Positions 1 through 20,771 are shown, numbered from the stretch's first letter. The stretch is 64,000 nucleotides of DNA from Pelmatolapia mariae (GCF_036321145.2 NC_086246.1:30494001-30558000); one strand, 5' to 3'. Made by a program: numbers and translations. The notes: generated by a model not told the origin, from the letters alone.

Positions 1-590
1 GGTGAGGGTAGGGGCATAGATCGACCGGTAAATTGAACTTTGCTTTTAAACTCAGCTTTCTCTTCACCACTACAGACGAGTATAGCTTCCGCATCACTGA
101 AGCCGCCACACCAATCCATCTGTTCCAATCCAACTTCCTTCTCCCATTACTTGTGAACAAGACCCCAAAATACCTAAACTCCTCCACTTGGGGCAGGAAC
201 TCGTCCCTGACCCGGAGTGGGCATGCCACCCTTTTCCAGCTGCTGACCATGGCCTCAGATTTGGAGGTTCTGATTCTCATTCCCACCGCTTCACACTTGG
301 CCGGGAACCATTACTGTGTGAGCTGGAGGCCATCACTCAATGAAGCCAAAAGAACCATATCATCTGCGAAAAGCAGAGATTAGATTCTCAGGCCACCCAG
401 TGGAAAGCGTTCAACCACTTGGCTATGCCTAGAAACTGTGTAGATAAAACAGAATCGGTCGCAAAGGGCAGTCCTGGCAGAGTCCATCATGCACCAGAAA
501 TGAGTCCAACCTATTGCTGGCTATGCAGACCAAGCTCTTGCAACGGTTGCATAAGGATTGAATGGCCTGTAGTCTTTACCTGTTTTATAG
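1..590 (-). mobile_element. Decayed LINE fragment, reverse transcriptase part
   Basis: Read on the minus strand, the sequence translates to the late part of a non-LTR reverse transcriptase. A stretch like CPLRPILF (a form of the usual QGCPLSPILF motif) lies near 460-490. MRIRTSKSEAMV lies near 240-280. A VVVKRKLSLKAK stretch lies near 40-75. The order is correct for a LINE running from about 590 towards 1 and beyond the window edge. Several frames are needed to read it, so it is a dead relic. The clade is not certain. It lies just downstream of the last visible exon of NLR gene A. Confidence 0.75.
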
Positions 591-1189
591 TCTTTGCAAG
601 TTCATTTGGGAAAAAGCTTTTGAATATTTCCTGATATTTCATTTAGTACTAAGGAGCTTGGAAAGGAATTTGCACCACTTTACTATGAGACACTTCTTCA
701 GTTCTGAAGAAGCTTCTCGGATGAGTGGTAAAATGTCTTCAAGCAACTTAAAGAAGTCCAGATGCTTCTCTTTCCAAGCTACTTAGACTACGATGATCTG
801 GATGATTGAGAACCTTCACAGACAACATGAGTAATACGAATTTGCACATTTATAAGACAATTGACTTGCATGCTTTTAACAAGACTATCAAATAAAAGAT
901 AATAAAAAAAATCACATGTTGCAGGAAATTAAACATCAGTTGTCCAAAATAAAAACTTGTAGTAGTCTTTACCAACTCGAGACTACATATACCTTAAAAT
1001 TTTAAGTACTATGTACAATTTTTATTTTGATAATTAAACTTGAGTGTCAGTCAATGACACAAAAAATCCCAGATTATTAAAACATACAATTTTTTTATTT
1101 CACTTATTTTATTTTTTTATGGTTTGCTTGCTTTTTCTTAACAAACCTAGGGTTAAAAACATATTTTAAATTATTTTTATAAGCCTGAC
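591..1189. other. No gene seen; AT-rich intron or flank
   Basis: AT-rich sequence between the LINE relic and the LRR exon of gene A. No exon with splice signals or recognisable peptide was found on either strand. It probably belongs to the intron after the LRR exon. Confidence 0.6.
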
Positions 1190-10617
<9,428 letters not shown>

Positions 10618-10875
10618 GTTGCTGAATTCACATCCACATCAGCTCACACACACTTTCTACCTTCACCTGCAGAGGAAACACAAATCATTCATGTGCACAT
10701 CAACTGAAATCCTCCTTTCCATCATGTGTGCTGTCCAAATATCAGCTGCTTCTTTTCTGCTTCATCTCAGTTTCAGCTGAATGCAGTCAGACAGCAGTGT
10801 GAGGCAGAGGAAGCTGCCATCAGCTGCTCTACTTCTACTATCAGTCCACTAGATGGAGCCATGAAGCAGACACAC
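10618..10875 (-). promoter_or_regulatory. 5' leader and flank of gene A start exon
   Basis: A good acceptor (pyrimidine-rich tract then CTGCAG) lies just before 10666. The start codon is therefore probably in a second exon, with 49 nt of leader between acceptor and ATG. The flank up to 10875 is conserved in all three copies of the start exon. It contains CTGAAACTGAGA read on the minus strand, close to an interferon-response core. That motif is also present in gene B but changed in the orphan copy. Confidence 0.5.
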
Positions 10876-11232
10876 TGATTCACTGTGACTGGAAGCACAA
10901 CATTAAAAGCAACATAAAACATGAGCAAAATTTTCAGTTGATCCATGACATGAAAAGGATCAGCAGTGTTAAAAGCTTCACACTAATTATTCCCCCTTAC
11001 TGTGCAGTGTACTGTAATGATTTCCTGTTAATAAGCATATTTTATCTTTCAGTGTTTTGACTCTAATTTCTAGGATTAAGTCAGACACAGGTGTTACTAA
11101 GCATCATTTGCATTATCAATAAATCTTCAGTTTATCTGTTATGTATTCATTTTTTCATAAAATTTTAGAAGTTCGAAGCTGAACGGACTATCAGACTTTT
11201 CATGATATTAAAATCATCAGAGTTGTGTAAAT

Positions 11233-11513
11233 ATGGTAAATTGCCTGTATTTGTATAGCACTTTACTAGTCCCTAAGGACCCCAAAGCGCTTTACACATC
11301 CAGTCATCATTGTAGCCACAGCCACCCTGGGGCGCACTGACAGAGGCGAGGCTGCCGGACACTGGCGTCACCGGGCCCTCTGACCATCATCATTAGGCAA
11401 CGGGTGAATTGTCTTGCCCAAGGACACAACAACCAAGACTGTCCAAGCCGGGGCTCAAACCGGCAACCTTCCGATTACAAGGCGAACTCCCAACTCTTGA
11501 GCCACGATTGCCC
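11233..11513. repeat. Dispersed fish repeat
   Basis: It runs from a TATTTGTATAGCACTTTAC-type start through CCCCAAAGCGCTTTACAC to TTGAGCCACGATTGCCCC. I recognise this layout as a common dispersed repeat of teleost genomes. The class is not assigned here and no coding capacity is seen. Confidence 0.7.
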
Positions 11514-11773
11514 CAGGTTAATAGTTAGGATTAATTTACTATGAATGAATCATCTGAATACTCTTCTACAATCACTCCTCCATATTTCCTCCCAATGTAT
11601 ATTGGCATGGAAAACACCCAGATGTCACACAAACACTGACACCTATGATCATGTTAGCTAAACACTTCACAATAGCAATAACTTCATCTATAGTTTGGAC
11701 ATGGATTAAATGTTTGATGAATAAAATACATAATAATGTGAATAAACTCACACATTGTAACAAACCTTTTATT

Positions 11774-12030
11774 TTAGGCCTGAATCAGCAGCACCCTGAT
11801 ATGTTTGACTTTAATGGTGACACTACAGTTTTCTTCTGGGAAATAAAAACAAACTGATTCAATATCTGGATTGAACAATTGAATCTGATGTGACCGAGTT
11901 CTGACTGATGGTTTCTGACTTTCCTCCTGCTGAATGTCTATGAATCCCACAGCACACAGCTTTCCTGCATACGCATTATCAGAACTGACAGTTGCACTAA
12001 TCTGACTTTCAGACATTTCAGTTTCTTTTG
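11774..12030 (-). CDS. Small ORF upstream of gene A (80 aa), unknown function
   Basis: A possible 3' exon with acceptor GAGCAG just before 12030, ATG at 12016 and TAA at 11774. The protein starts MSESQIS and carries SVRTRSHQIQLFNPD and FYFPEENCSVTIKVKH. A paralogue with the same start, stop and splice acceptor lies at 44259-44038. Between the two there is one 21-nt indel (in frame), and the second half is better conserved than the first. It has no recognised domain. It could be the coding exon of a small gene whose noncoding first exon is near 14114, or an alternative exon of the NLR transcript. Confidence 0.4.
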
Positions 12031-14113
12031 CTGCTCAAAAACAAACACAGAAAAATTATGAACAATTAATCTAACTGTTCATTCACCTCCCTTTAATGAA
12101 GAAAAATCAAATGAGTTCCACTAAAAACCTTTAATTCAAACAGTTTTTTACTGTTTGTGTAAAAACTGATCCATGTGTCAGTTCAAATGTCATTTAACAG
12201 CCTCTGTTTTTTTAATCGGTATGTGCATCGGCCACTCCTCAAATGTAAATATGCTGTCTGACTAGTCAGACTGAGGCTGTCAGTTCACATACTGACGTGT
12301 GAAGACATGAAACCTTCTAACTCAAAATCTGTGACAAAGGAGGGAAAACACACAGTCTGTACAAAATAGACTGTTTTAATGAAGCCACTGAATAAAACAT
12401 AAATGTGTTTATGTCTATGAATGAGGCTAAACAAACTAAAAAAGAAAAAAAAGTACAGTTACTCAAAAGGCCAGGGAGAGTAGAAGTGGGATGATTTTTC
12501 AGGGCTTTGACATTATTCACATAAATCTTGAGAATCCTTTCAGAGGGATAAAAAACAGGTTGACTTAACCTTTGACCTCGGTGAAGAAGTGCACTGTAAA
12601 AAAAGCAACTTGCATTTGCTGATTTCAGTAATTTTTTCGAATTAATCTGATTCAAAAATATAGATTTAATAACTCTTGATCTCTAATCTGGAACAACACT
12701 AGAGGCTAAGTTTGCAGGATAAGTTACAGTGGCTGTATAGTCTGCTGAGAGGTAATCTGCCTTTGTGATACAGAAATCCCAGGGTTAACACAAAATTACC
12801 TGAAGGAGATCAAACCTGCTTTGTAGTACTGGCCTTAGCAGACAGTATCTTGTACTAGCACAGGATGTGACATCACTGAGTTGGTTAGTTGCTGCTAATA
12901 GACTTACAATAATTTATGTTAGCTAACCAGTTGGAAATCATGGACGCCAGAACTAAACAGCAGTCTACAGGGTCACTTTCATACTGCCCCTGGCTGCAAC
13001 AATAAGTTTTATGGAAAAACAAACAAAAGCAAACAAACAAAAACAAAAAAAACACTGTGCACTTTCATGGGGCCTCTTAGGCATAATTAAGTTGGTAACA
13101 GTGCTAATCTTAAAGACAGTCTTTCAGGAGTGAATTAACTGGGATTTGAATGCTTTAACCTCAAACCTCAGTAGATTAATGATATCTCTAAAATCTTATT
13201 TATTATCAACTGTATGAATGAAGAAATGAGACATAGCTGCTTCAAGCTCAGCAGGAGGGATGGAGTCAAAGAGAAACTCCTACTGTGATGAAATGAAAAT
13301 TGTGACCGATGTGTATTTATCTTTAAATGATAATTAAAAGAAAGATAAATTCTGTTGGGTGTAATTTAATCTAGTCTCTACGTCACTCCTCTGTCTGTGT
13401 AAACAGTCAACATTACTTTCTGTTGAAGGAGAGCCAACAGTTTGTGTCGTAATATTTTTTAAACAGAGACTACACGATGAATATGTTTCGAGGCTAAATC
13501 TATGTTAAATAATAATTTATTTTTTAATTTAAGCCCGCTGTTACTGTCAACTTTTCCAGGTGTTGCGGCAAGAAGTAATTATTTTAACAACTATAAATAA
13601 CTTGTTGGTCTATAAAATGTGAAACGAACAAACAACATTCCTGTCACAAGGTAAAAGTTTCAGTATCAGTTTTCTGGAAAAGTGACTTTTATATAACCTT
13701 CATTTATCCAGGTAAAAAGTCTCAGTGACATTAAAATTGTCTTCTTTTTTTTTAAAAAGAGTGACCTGACCAAGAGGGCAGCAGAAATTGCAACAAATAT
13801 AACAACAGTTCTATCAGGATTTTTTATGACCAATGGATCTGCACTGATTATACTGTAGATACAATAACACAGAATCTTAAAGATACAAAACAGGTAATTT
13901 CTTTATTATACATATAACCCCTTTGTACAGCCTCTTTACTGAAGCCTATTTACCTTTATAAGTAAAGACATTACACATAAAAAATAGAGAAATACTGGAA
14001 ATCACTTTATCCTGAAACAAGAGCTGAACATTGTGTACAGACATTATAGAGCCGAAACAAACAGTAAAGTTTCCAAAGACTGACAATTAAAGGAGGAAAC
14101 AAAGGAAACTTAC
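12031..14113. other. Noncoding, part of the A/B duplicated flank
   Basis: About 2 kb with no convincing exon. Much of it aligns by eye to 47350-49750 (for example around 12370-12670 against 47530-47860, and 13330-13500 against 49080-49270). Similarity is the same in and out of reading frames, so I read it as duplicated intron or flank, not as coding. Confidence 0.6.
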
Positions 14114-14165
14114 AGTTTCTTCAGCACGAAGAATTTCCACTCGGCACCTGACACTAAACACTAAT
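14114..14165 (-). other. Putative noncoding first exon, copy 1
   Basis: Read on the minus strand, a segment from about AGTGTTTAGTGTCAGG to GAAGAAACT ends at a strong donor GTAAGTTT. The same segment with the same donor recurs at 49753 and 57607. Upstream of it, all copies have a GC-rich GAGCCCCTCCCACCTG element. This fits a 5' leader exon that splices to the acceptor before the NLR start codon or to the small ORF exon. No transcript data are available. Confidence 0.4.
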
Positions 14166-14304
14166 ACACAGGTGAGCTGCTTCCTGAAAGAAGGTTGGAC
14201 TTCACCTGAAGCAGGTGGGAGGGGCTCAGCAGGAGTTACAGTCTAGTACAGGTGCGTCAAAAATTATTTTACATGGCGGGCCACATACAGCCCACTTTGA
14301 TCTT

Positions 14305-14585
14305 AAATGGACTGATTTTTATATAGCGCTTTTCTACTCTCCTGGAGTACTCTATACAACACGCCACATTAACCCATACACACCAGCACTCTATGCTTTG
14401 CCAGCGCTTTACCTAACTTATGCTCATACACATTCATACGCCAATGGATGCATCGGAGAGTAAGTGGGGGTTAGTATCTTGCCCAAGGATATTTAGCATG
14501 CAGACTGGGGGAATCCAGGAATCGAACCACCAACCTTCCAATCAGCAGATGACCTGCTCTACCTTCTGAGCTACAGCCACCCCAA
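14305..14585. repeat. Dispersed repeat inserted only in block A
   Basis: It runs from GACTGATTTTTATATAGCGC to GAGCTACAGCCACCCC. In the duplicated block at 49940-49985 the same flanks (CCACATACAGC, then AAACAGGTCGGACCAGTG) are joined without it. The insertion therefore followed the duplication, or block B lost it. Confidence 0.7.
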
Positions 14586-14599
14586 CAAACAACCAAACA

Positions 14600-15370
14600 G
14601 GCCGGACCAGTGAAACTCTTCCTTCTGTCAGTGTAAAGAAGTCACATACTTATCTGTTTTTCTACATGATGAAGAAAAAAGCTGCCGTGACAAAGAAAGA
14701 CATCTCTCGGCACCACTCATTTTTAAATTGTAAGAAATGTGTGTTTCTAATTTTGTTTTAACTGTAGTTGTAAAACACTGAAATTTCTATAGTAAAATGT
14801 AAAAAAATAGAAACTTTGTCATTTAATTGTTTATTGCTTAATTACTTTATCTAGTATAAATTTCTATAAGGAGGTTTTTTATTGGTAGGAAAATGTCTGA
14901 AAATAAAAACTGCTATCACTTTGGCCAGCTCCTCTATATTTATTTGACTGCAAACTAAACACAAGCTGTCTGTTAGAAGTTTTAGGAGTCTTTATGTGAC
15001 AGGTGATTATTAGTAGAACAAAAATAAAATCCAATTAACACCTGGTCTTTGTGTTTTTTTGTTCAATAAACAGCTGGACGTATACAAATAATCTTTTTTA
15101 AAAGAGATAATAAGTCATGAAGTAACTGTTAACTTTAACTGTGTAAGGCTTGTTAGACACTATGAAACACATACAGATTTCTGGATGGCAGACTATTTTC
15201 ACTGTAAATATTATTCATAAGGTAAAAAAGCAGTCCAGCCTCTGTTTCACAGCCCTGTACCATGAGGCGAGGTCAGGATTTCCAGGATATCTGGAATCAC
15301 TGACCCTAACACTGGGACCAGGATAAACGTGCACACAAAGCAGGTTATCAACTCACTAAGCTCACTTGCA
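14600..15370. other. Noncoding, duplicated in block B
   Basis: No gene seen. 14930-15330 aligns to 54080-54490. The block B copy is separated from its left neighbour by about 3.7 kb of inserted LINE and other repeats. Confidence 0.6.
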
Positions 15371-15530
15371 ACCTATTCACACCTACAGGCCAGTGGACAC
15401 TCTTTCAAGGATGAGGATGTTCTCATCCAGGACAGGGAGGAATGCTGGTTTGAGCGCGGAGTCAAGGAGGCCATTTACGTGAAAAGGGAAAGACCATCTC
15501 TGAATCGAGGAGGGGGCCTCTGTGAATGGT
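15371..15530 (+). mobile_element. Penelope-like retroelement remnant (GIY-YIG end)
   Basis: One frame reads HLQASGHSFKDEDVL, then REECWFERGVKEAIYVKRE and PSLNRGGG. I recognise this as the conserved tail of a fish retroelement open frame, associated with a GIY-YIG nuclease (Penelope-like). Only about 55 codons remain. Block B keeps just the first few (near 54525-54560). Confidence 0.55.
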
Positions 15531-15699
15531 ACTCAAGGCTATTGATCAATGATCAAGGGTCAATCATCAGTGTTTGCTCGATGGTCATGATAATTTGCAT
15601 AATAATTATTAAGAAAAAAAAAAAGAATAAACAATTAAAAAAACAGATGATGTAATCGTTTCTGAAGTATGCTGAGTCTTCAGTAACCACAAACAGCAT

Positions 15700-15900
15700 C
15701 AACATACTGGTTTGAGACATTTCTGCTCCTGGTGGAAATACTCTCTTTCCGGTTCCCACAATATCATCTGTTCATAACAACTGATTGTCTAGGGTCTACC
15801 TGTCTTGACTTTCTGTGTACATTAACCAATCAGATGTTAGGGTCTGTTGTCAAGCTGCAGTAGCAGCATTAACCCCGCCAGGAGGGCCCTTGAGATAAAA
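15700..15900 (+). promoter_or_regulatory. Promoter-like module with CCAAT and TATA-like boxes
   Basis: ACCAATCAGATG lies near 15825 and GAGATAAAAAC near 15892, with a GC-rich CCCCGCC stretch between them. The module is repeated at 19790-19990, in part at 53540-53590 (reverse strand), and at 55740-55885. Box order and spacing resemble a Pol II promoter, but recurrence suggests it travels inside a repeat or duplicated block. Confidence 0.35.
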
Positions 15901-15980
15901 ACATGAGCCAGACATCGGGTCTAAAGTACTTCCCCAACTTTTTCACTAATCAAATTAACATTCTGTTTTTACAAGACACA

Positions 15981-16054
15981 ATGAAATGTGTTTACTGCTT
16001 GGTTGTGGCAGCCTTTGTCTCAACTGTCTGGAGAGGCGGCGGCCATAGTGCCAT
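15981..16054 (+). CDS. Possible signal-peptide first exon (weak)
   Basis: ATG at 15981 opens a short frame MKCVYCLVVAAFVSTVW, a hydrophobic stretch typical of a signal peptide. A possible donor CAT/GTAAAA follows at 16055. It lies about 85 bp after a TATA-like box. No second exon was found in the next kilobase, so this may be chance or an abandoned exon. Confidence 0.2.
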
Positions 16055-16872
16055 GTAAAACTATTTTTTAATTTTGAAACTGTTTGATAATAAATTATGA
16101 AAACTTTTAATATGAGCATATTTATCTTCTCTTACAAAAAGAACACATCAGTGAGAATAAAATACAAAATTTAAAAAAAAAAACCCTAATTTATCATGAA
16201 AGTTGGAAATGGATCACCTGTATGTAATAGATCTGTTTTTCTAGCATTTCTTTTAACAGCATAAATATTTTCTGTATGGTTTCACAGTATGTGAGTAACT
16301 GGTTAAAGTAGGGATGATGTCAGTTGATGCAGCAAACAATATTTTCTGTTGAAAGTAGAAAAAAAACACTAGACAACAGATGAAGTCAGAGCTGAAAAGT
16401 CCCTGAAAGCAGAGGCGGCTTTTACTGAAATATTTTAATGAGTTTACAGCACAGTATGCAGTCTGCTCTCGGTTTGCTGATGGTGTATGGAGCTCAGTCT
16501 GTTTTTCTCACTTTCCCCTCATCTACACGCCAGTAATCATTCAAATAAGATATTTGATCTTCTTTAATTATTTAATTACACTTTTAGTGGAAAAGAAATT
16601 GGCTGCATGAGCGACACCTGCTCCCTATGAGCTTAGTTATAAAAGATCCCTTCTTTCCACAGCGGCCCCATTTTCTCACCGCCCTGATTCTGACACCAGC
16701 TTCCTAAATCAGTTAAGTATTTCACCTGATCTCCCTCTATGTTGCAGCCTATGAGCCAGCCTATGAGGGTGTGACACAAGGGTTGTTTCAGTGAATAATG
16801 ACAGTGCAGTGATGTGAGTGCTGAGCTGTGACATGGAGAAGAGTCATGGAGAGTTACAGATGGTCATCTCAC
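16055..16872. other. Noncoding, copy of gene B intron sequence
   Basis: From about 16420 to 16790 the sequence matches two parts of gene B's intron region (41870-42010 and 42610-42760), joined directly. The exons that lie between 42804 and 43080 in gene B are missing here. Only a damaged acceptor (TTCACTG in place of TTCACAG) remains near 16785-16795. Confidence 0.6.
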
Positions 16873-16949
16873 CTCTGAGCTTTGGTCTGGCTCTCTCTGG
16901 CTCTTTTAGAGGGAGGGAATCCCTCCTCTCTGTCCTCACACTGATCCAT
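16873..16949 (-). pseudogene. Orphan NLRC3-like start exon
   Basis: Intact 77-nt start exon (ATG at 16949, donor AG/GTGAG) encoding MDQCEDREEGFPPSKRARES. The 5' flank to about 17200 is conserved with genes A and B. No second exon follows: the acceptor position is mutated and the repeat exons are absent. It is most simply the relic of a third NLR copy, though splicing onto gene A exon 2 at 10456 would keep frame. Confidence 0.75.
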
Positions 16950-17199
16950 GCTGCTGAATTCACATCCACATCAGCTCACACACACTTTCTACCTTCACCT
17001 GCAGAGGAAACACAAATCATTCATGTGCACATCAACTGAAATCCTCCTTTCCATTATGTGTGCTGTCCAAATATCAGCTGCTTCTTCTCTCCTTCCTCTC
17101 AGTGTCAGCTGAATGCAGTCAGACAGCAGTGTGAGGCAGAGGAAGCTGCCATCAGCTGCTCTACTTCTACTATCAGTCCACTAGATGGAGCCATGAAAC

Positions 17200-17998
17200 C
17201 ACAACAACAGATTTAATGTTTTTCTTTTCGTCACACATGTAATTAAATGAAACTCTTTAGATTTTGGACTGTTGGCCAGACTAAACAAAGAACCTCAATA
17301 CCTGTGGCTTTAGCCATTTAAAAACTATTTTATGAGATAACTGCTACTTTAATCATACTTTATTATTATAATAAATATAATCATTATAATTATAATAAAT
17401 TATAATCATACTTTATTTAAATTAAATTTTATTAAATACATTTATTGTATTTTATTCTGTGCTTTCTTCTGTGCTTCTAGTTGCCACATTTCTCTATCAT
17501 TCTACTACCCATAGTTCAGGATCTTCTGGATGCTGAGCTCCATGACAAGGTTTCATTTTATTGCTGCACACTTCACTGCTCAGGTTTGCGTCAATCCTCA
17601 TTTCCACTTGTTCTTCCTCCTGCCACAGTATCTTGTTTATCACTGGGAAACAAGGTTGAAATCATTCCTCTCACTCTCCACTCTAAGAACTCACCTGGCC
17701 ATCCACTTCCCCCTAGCACCCTCCACACCCTCGAGCAGATCATTACATGGAGAAACCTTTTGAACTTAAGCGCGCTCACGATGACTCCTCTGCCTGAGTG
17801 TAAACAGTCAACAGCTGAGGCCACATCTTTCGGAGGCCGCATTTGAAGGCCGATTACGTCACAGTGAGGCACCCATGGATGTCCGAATTCGAATGCTGCT
17901 CCAAATGCCTCCCTCAAATGCATCCTTCTTTTCCCTGGATTTGAGAGATGGGTCGGGTGTATATTTAGAGGTCAGTCACTCTGAGCGAAACACAAGCT
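17200..17998. other. Noncoding; short fragments of LINE 3' UTR and block flank
   Basis: 17690-17765 resembles the LINE 3' UTR at 27850-27905 (GATCATTACATGGAGAAACC). 17785-17815 resembles the duplicated flank near 13385-13412. The rest has no recognisable gene. From about 17816 a CpG-containing segment begins that resumes after the inserted hAT element at 19238. Confidence 0.5.
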
Positions 17999-19237
17999 CC
18001 AGCAGCTAGTGATGGTGAATTCGATTCTTTTTACCGAACTGAGTTTGACTCACTCACCAAAATGAATCAGGTTTTTTGAGTCACTTGAGTCACTGAGTCA
18101 GTTGCCCAGAGAGTGCAAAAAATGTACATTTTCACGCAAACTTAATTTGTTTCCCTTTTCGTGTAAATCCTACTGCTAAGATGAGTGATTGAAAAAGAAA
18201 ACAACTATTTTATAGACTATTTTATAGATCAAAGAAGAGCAACAAAATTAAGATTTCTAAAGGGAACATTTATTTTATTTTATTAGTATTTTCCTCAAAT
18301 GTGTCAAATATATATTGTCTCATCTAAATAATTTAGTGAAATAGTGAATTTCTGATTATTTTACTTACATTATTGCAGCAGCAGTATGCGAGTCAGACAC
18401 TTTATTTTTTTTCTGCTGGTCTGCTTATTATCTTTGCAAAACAAACAAAGTGTAGACTGAATGTTATATTGCGTCAGTCAGACTATCAGACTTCATCTCA
18501 GGTGAAGGTATGACTCTTCCACAGCAACACGGTCTGACTCCCAGCAGCTGAGAGCCGGGAGGGAAGGGTGAGTGAGTCGTATGTAGTGCGAGCGTCCACT
18601 GAGCTGTGAGCCAGGGGGCGGTAATGCACCTTAACATTGGTTGCCAACCAAGAAGAAGAAGAAGAAGCTGTGAGCCGGGAGGGAGGGGGAGAGTTGATTT
18701 GGTTGACTCGTTTGAGCTGTGAGTCGGGAGGGAGGGGGTGAAGTGATTCGTTCAACTCGTTTGCTCTGTGAGTTGGGAGGGAGGGGGTGAGGTGATTTGT
18801 TCAACTCGTTTGAGCTGTGAGTCGGGAGGGAGGGGGTGATTGAGTCCTTAGTCCTGAATGAGGCCGGCTACGGAGGAACTGAGTGATTTGTTCATGCTTC
18901 GATTCCGCACCGGACATTAGCTCTCAGGAAGGGAGGGGGTGAGTAACCCAAATGTGCTGTTAGCATGTTAGCAGAGCGATGATACTGTGAACTGATGAGC
19001 TATTGTCTTGACGTGAGCTTTCTACTCAGGGTTTTTTCTTCCAGTCCAGAGCAGAAATGTTTTTGTTAATAAACTGGCTGTTGTTTATTTTCCCACAATT
19101 TTAATTATAAGCTAGATATATTTGGGATGAGTCAGTGAATGAGTCATTTGGGATTGGGAATCATGATTCACGAGTCAGTAAAGTGATTCTCGAGTATTAG
19201 ACGATTCGTTCATGACTCGCACATCACTACCAGCAGC
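17999..19237. mobile_element. Non-autonomous hAT-like element with 8-bp target duplication
   Basis: The element is 18007-19229, with ends TAGTGATG on the left and CATCACTA on the right. The flanking duplication CCAGCAGC is perfect (17999-18006 and 19230-19237). Internally it carries GAGTCA/TGACTC-rich ends, a nested GGCGGTAATGCACC...(GAA)n tail at about 18617-18667 and a 49-bp minisatellite. No transposase frame. Confidence 0.87.
18664..18840. repeat. 49-bp minisatellite inside the hAT-like element
   Basis: Three full units and part of a fourth, each starting at or near GAGCTGTGAGTCGGGAGGGA. Starts at about 18665, 18714, 18763 and 18812 give a constant 49-bp period. Confidence 0.85.
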
Positions 19238-19789
19238 TCTTCTCTTAGGAAACAAACTGCATTTACTTATTCTTTGCAGAATATTGCGCCGACATTACGT
19301 TATATCGAGCAGCAGCTGCCAATGTTAAACTGCGACTATCACCAGGTAATGTGAGCGTGTTTCTTGAATTAGCAGCAGGTGTTAAACAGCTGACAGGTGA
19401 GCAGGATGTATGCAGGTAAACTGAGGGTCCATTGAGCTGATCGCTAGTGTCGCGAGGACAATGTTGGCTCGTTATTTATGTTATAAAAACAGAGACACAA
19501 GACCAGGCGGAAAGAGACGATCGTTCGCTGCAAACGAGAATCTGCGGATGCAACATCTAAGCTGGAACACCGGGGCTGTGAGCTCTGTGCACTCTGTCAG
19601 CTCACTGTTAGCGTAGCTAGCAACAAACAAACATCAGAACACTTTTGCAAACATGTTCTATGTTGACAACCTGACCAGATGTGAAGATTATGACACTACA
19701 TTCGCTGCTAAAACAATATTAAAAGGGTAGTTTGTGAAAGAAAAATGAGGTATTTTAAAACTTTACTCACAGTTTAGAGCGCCACTACC
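19238..19789. other. No gene seen; CpG-containing segment
   Basis: It continues the segment interrupted by the hAT insertion. It is richer in CpG than its surroundings but has no credible exon. It may be the interior of an older DNA element, with no ends identified. Confidence 0.45.
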
Positions 19790-20190
19790 ATTGCTGCTTG
19801 TGATTTGAAATGCATTCTGGGATACCTGGCTGCCCCAAGTCCACACTACCACCAGTTCATAGCAATCTAGGATCGACCTGTCTTGACTTACTTTGCATGG
19901 TAATCAATCAGATGTTAGACAAGCTGCATTGGCAGCATTAACCCCCGCCCCCTGAGTTTGAGGCTGACAGATAAAATTAATTCATGTTGAGAGCCAGGCG
20001 TCAAATGTGCCAAAATTAATTAATTAAATACACCATTAAATAATTAATTAAATGTGTCAATAATTAATTTAAATGTGAAATAATTAATTAATTAAATTTA
20101 TTATGTATATTTATTTAATGAATTCAATTTTTAATTCATTATTGACACATTTAATTAATTAATTAATTATGTCACTCCTGGCATTCCATA
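19790..20190 (+). repeat. Copy of promoter-like module plus TTAATTAA-rich palindromic stretch
   Basis: 19850-19990 repeats the CCAAT / GC box / GATAAAA module seen at 15780-15900. It is followed by about 170 bp of alternating TTAATTAA and ATTAAATGTGTCA units that can fold back on themselves. A related copy in reverse orientation is at 53420-53600. Confidence 0.6.
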
Positions 20191-20771
20191 GAAAACCTCT
20201 TGCGCCTTTTGGAAACTGGGCAAATGACTCACGCAGATCCCAGGAACAACATCTGAGATATCTGCACAGAAGAGCATTGTTCAAGAACAGCTAGGATACT
20301 AGATACTGTTGTACCTTCAAGCTCACAGACCTAGAAGACGAGAGATATAAGGATTACAACTGCACACAGACTGAGTGGGAATTTGTTTCTCTTTATCTCT
20401 CACCCTTATCATACATTTTGATATACAGCTGATATCATGTAAGTTATTTAATTTATTTTTACCAGAAGATTTGTGCATATATACAAAAAAGTAGAGTTCC
20501 TTCAACACTGGTGGAAATGGTTCTGTAACAGTCTGTCCCAAGAAATGACAAGAATGAAATTATTCAGCACACAAAATCAGAGATAAAAAGCAGATCAGCG
20601 ACCGAATAATAAAACAAAAATGACACAAACATTTAAACCATGTGAACATTTACAAGACTTTTATTCATTTTTTCCACAAATTTCATAATATTTAGCATTG
20701 GATTATCCATTAAATCAATTCTACTTCACAGGTAGTAAATGAAGGAATTCTCTGATATTTAATGAAAGCCA
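20191..20771. other. No gene seen
   Basis: AT-rich unique-looking sequence between two repeats. Reading frames are short and without recognisable domains. Confidence 0.5.

Noticed and set aside
17816..19789. Segment around the 18007-19229 element considered as a CpG-island promoter
   Set aside because: No exon or start site could be tied to it, and its beginning resembles the end of a dispersed repeat.
20000..20180. TTAATTAA array considered as a CRISPR-like or origin-like array
   Set aside because: No spacers between repeats; eukaryotic AT-rich palindromic repeat with a reverse copy at 53420-53600.
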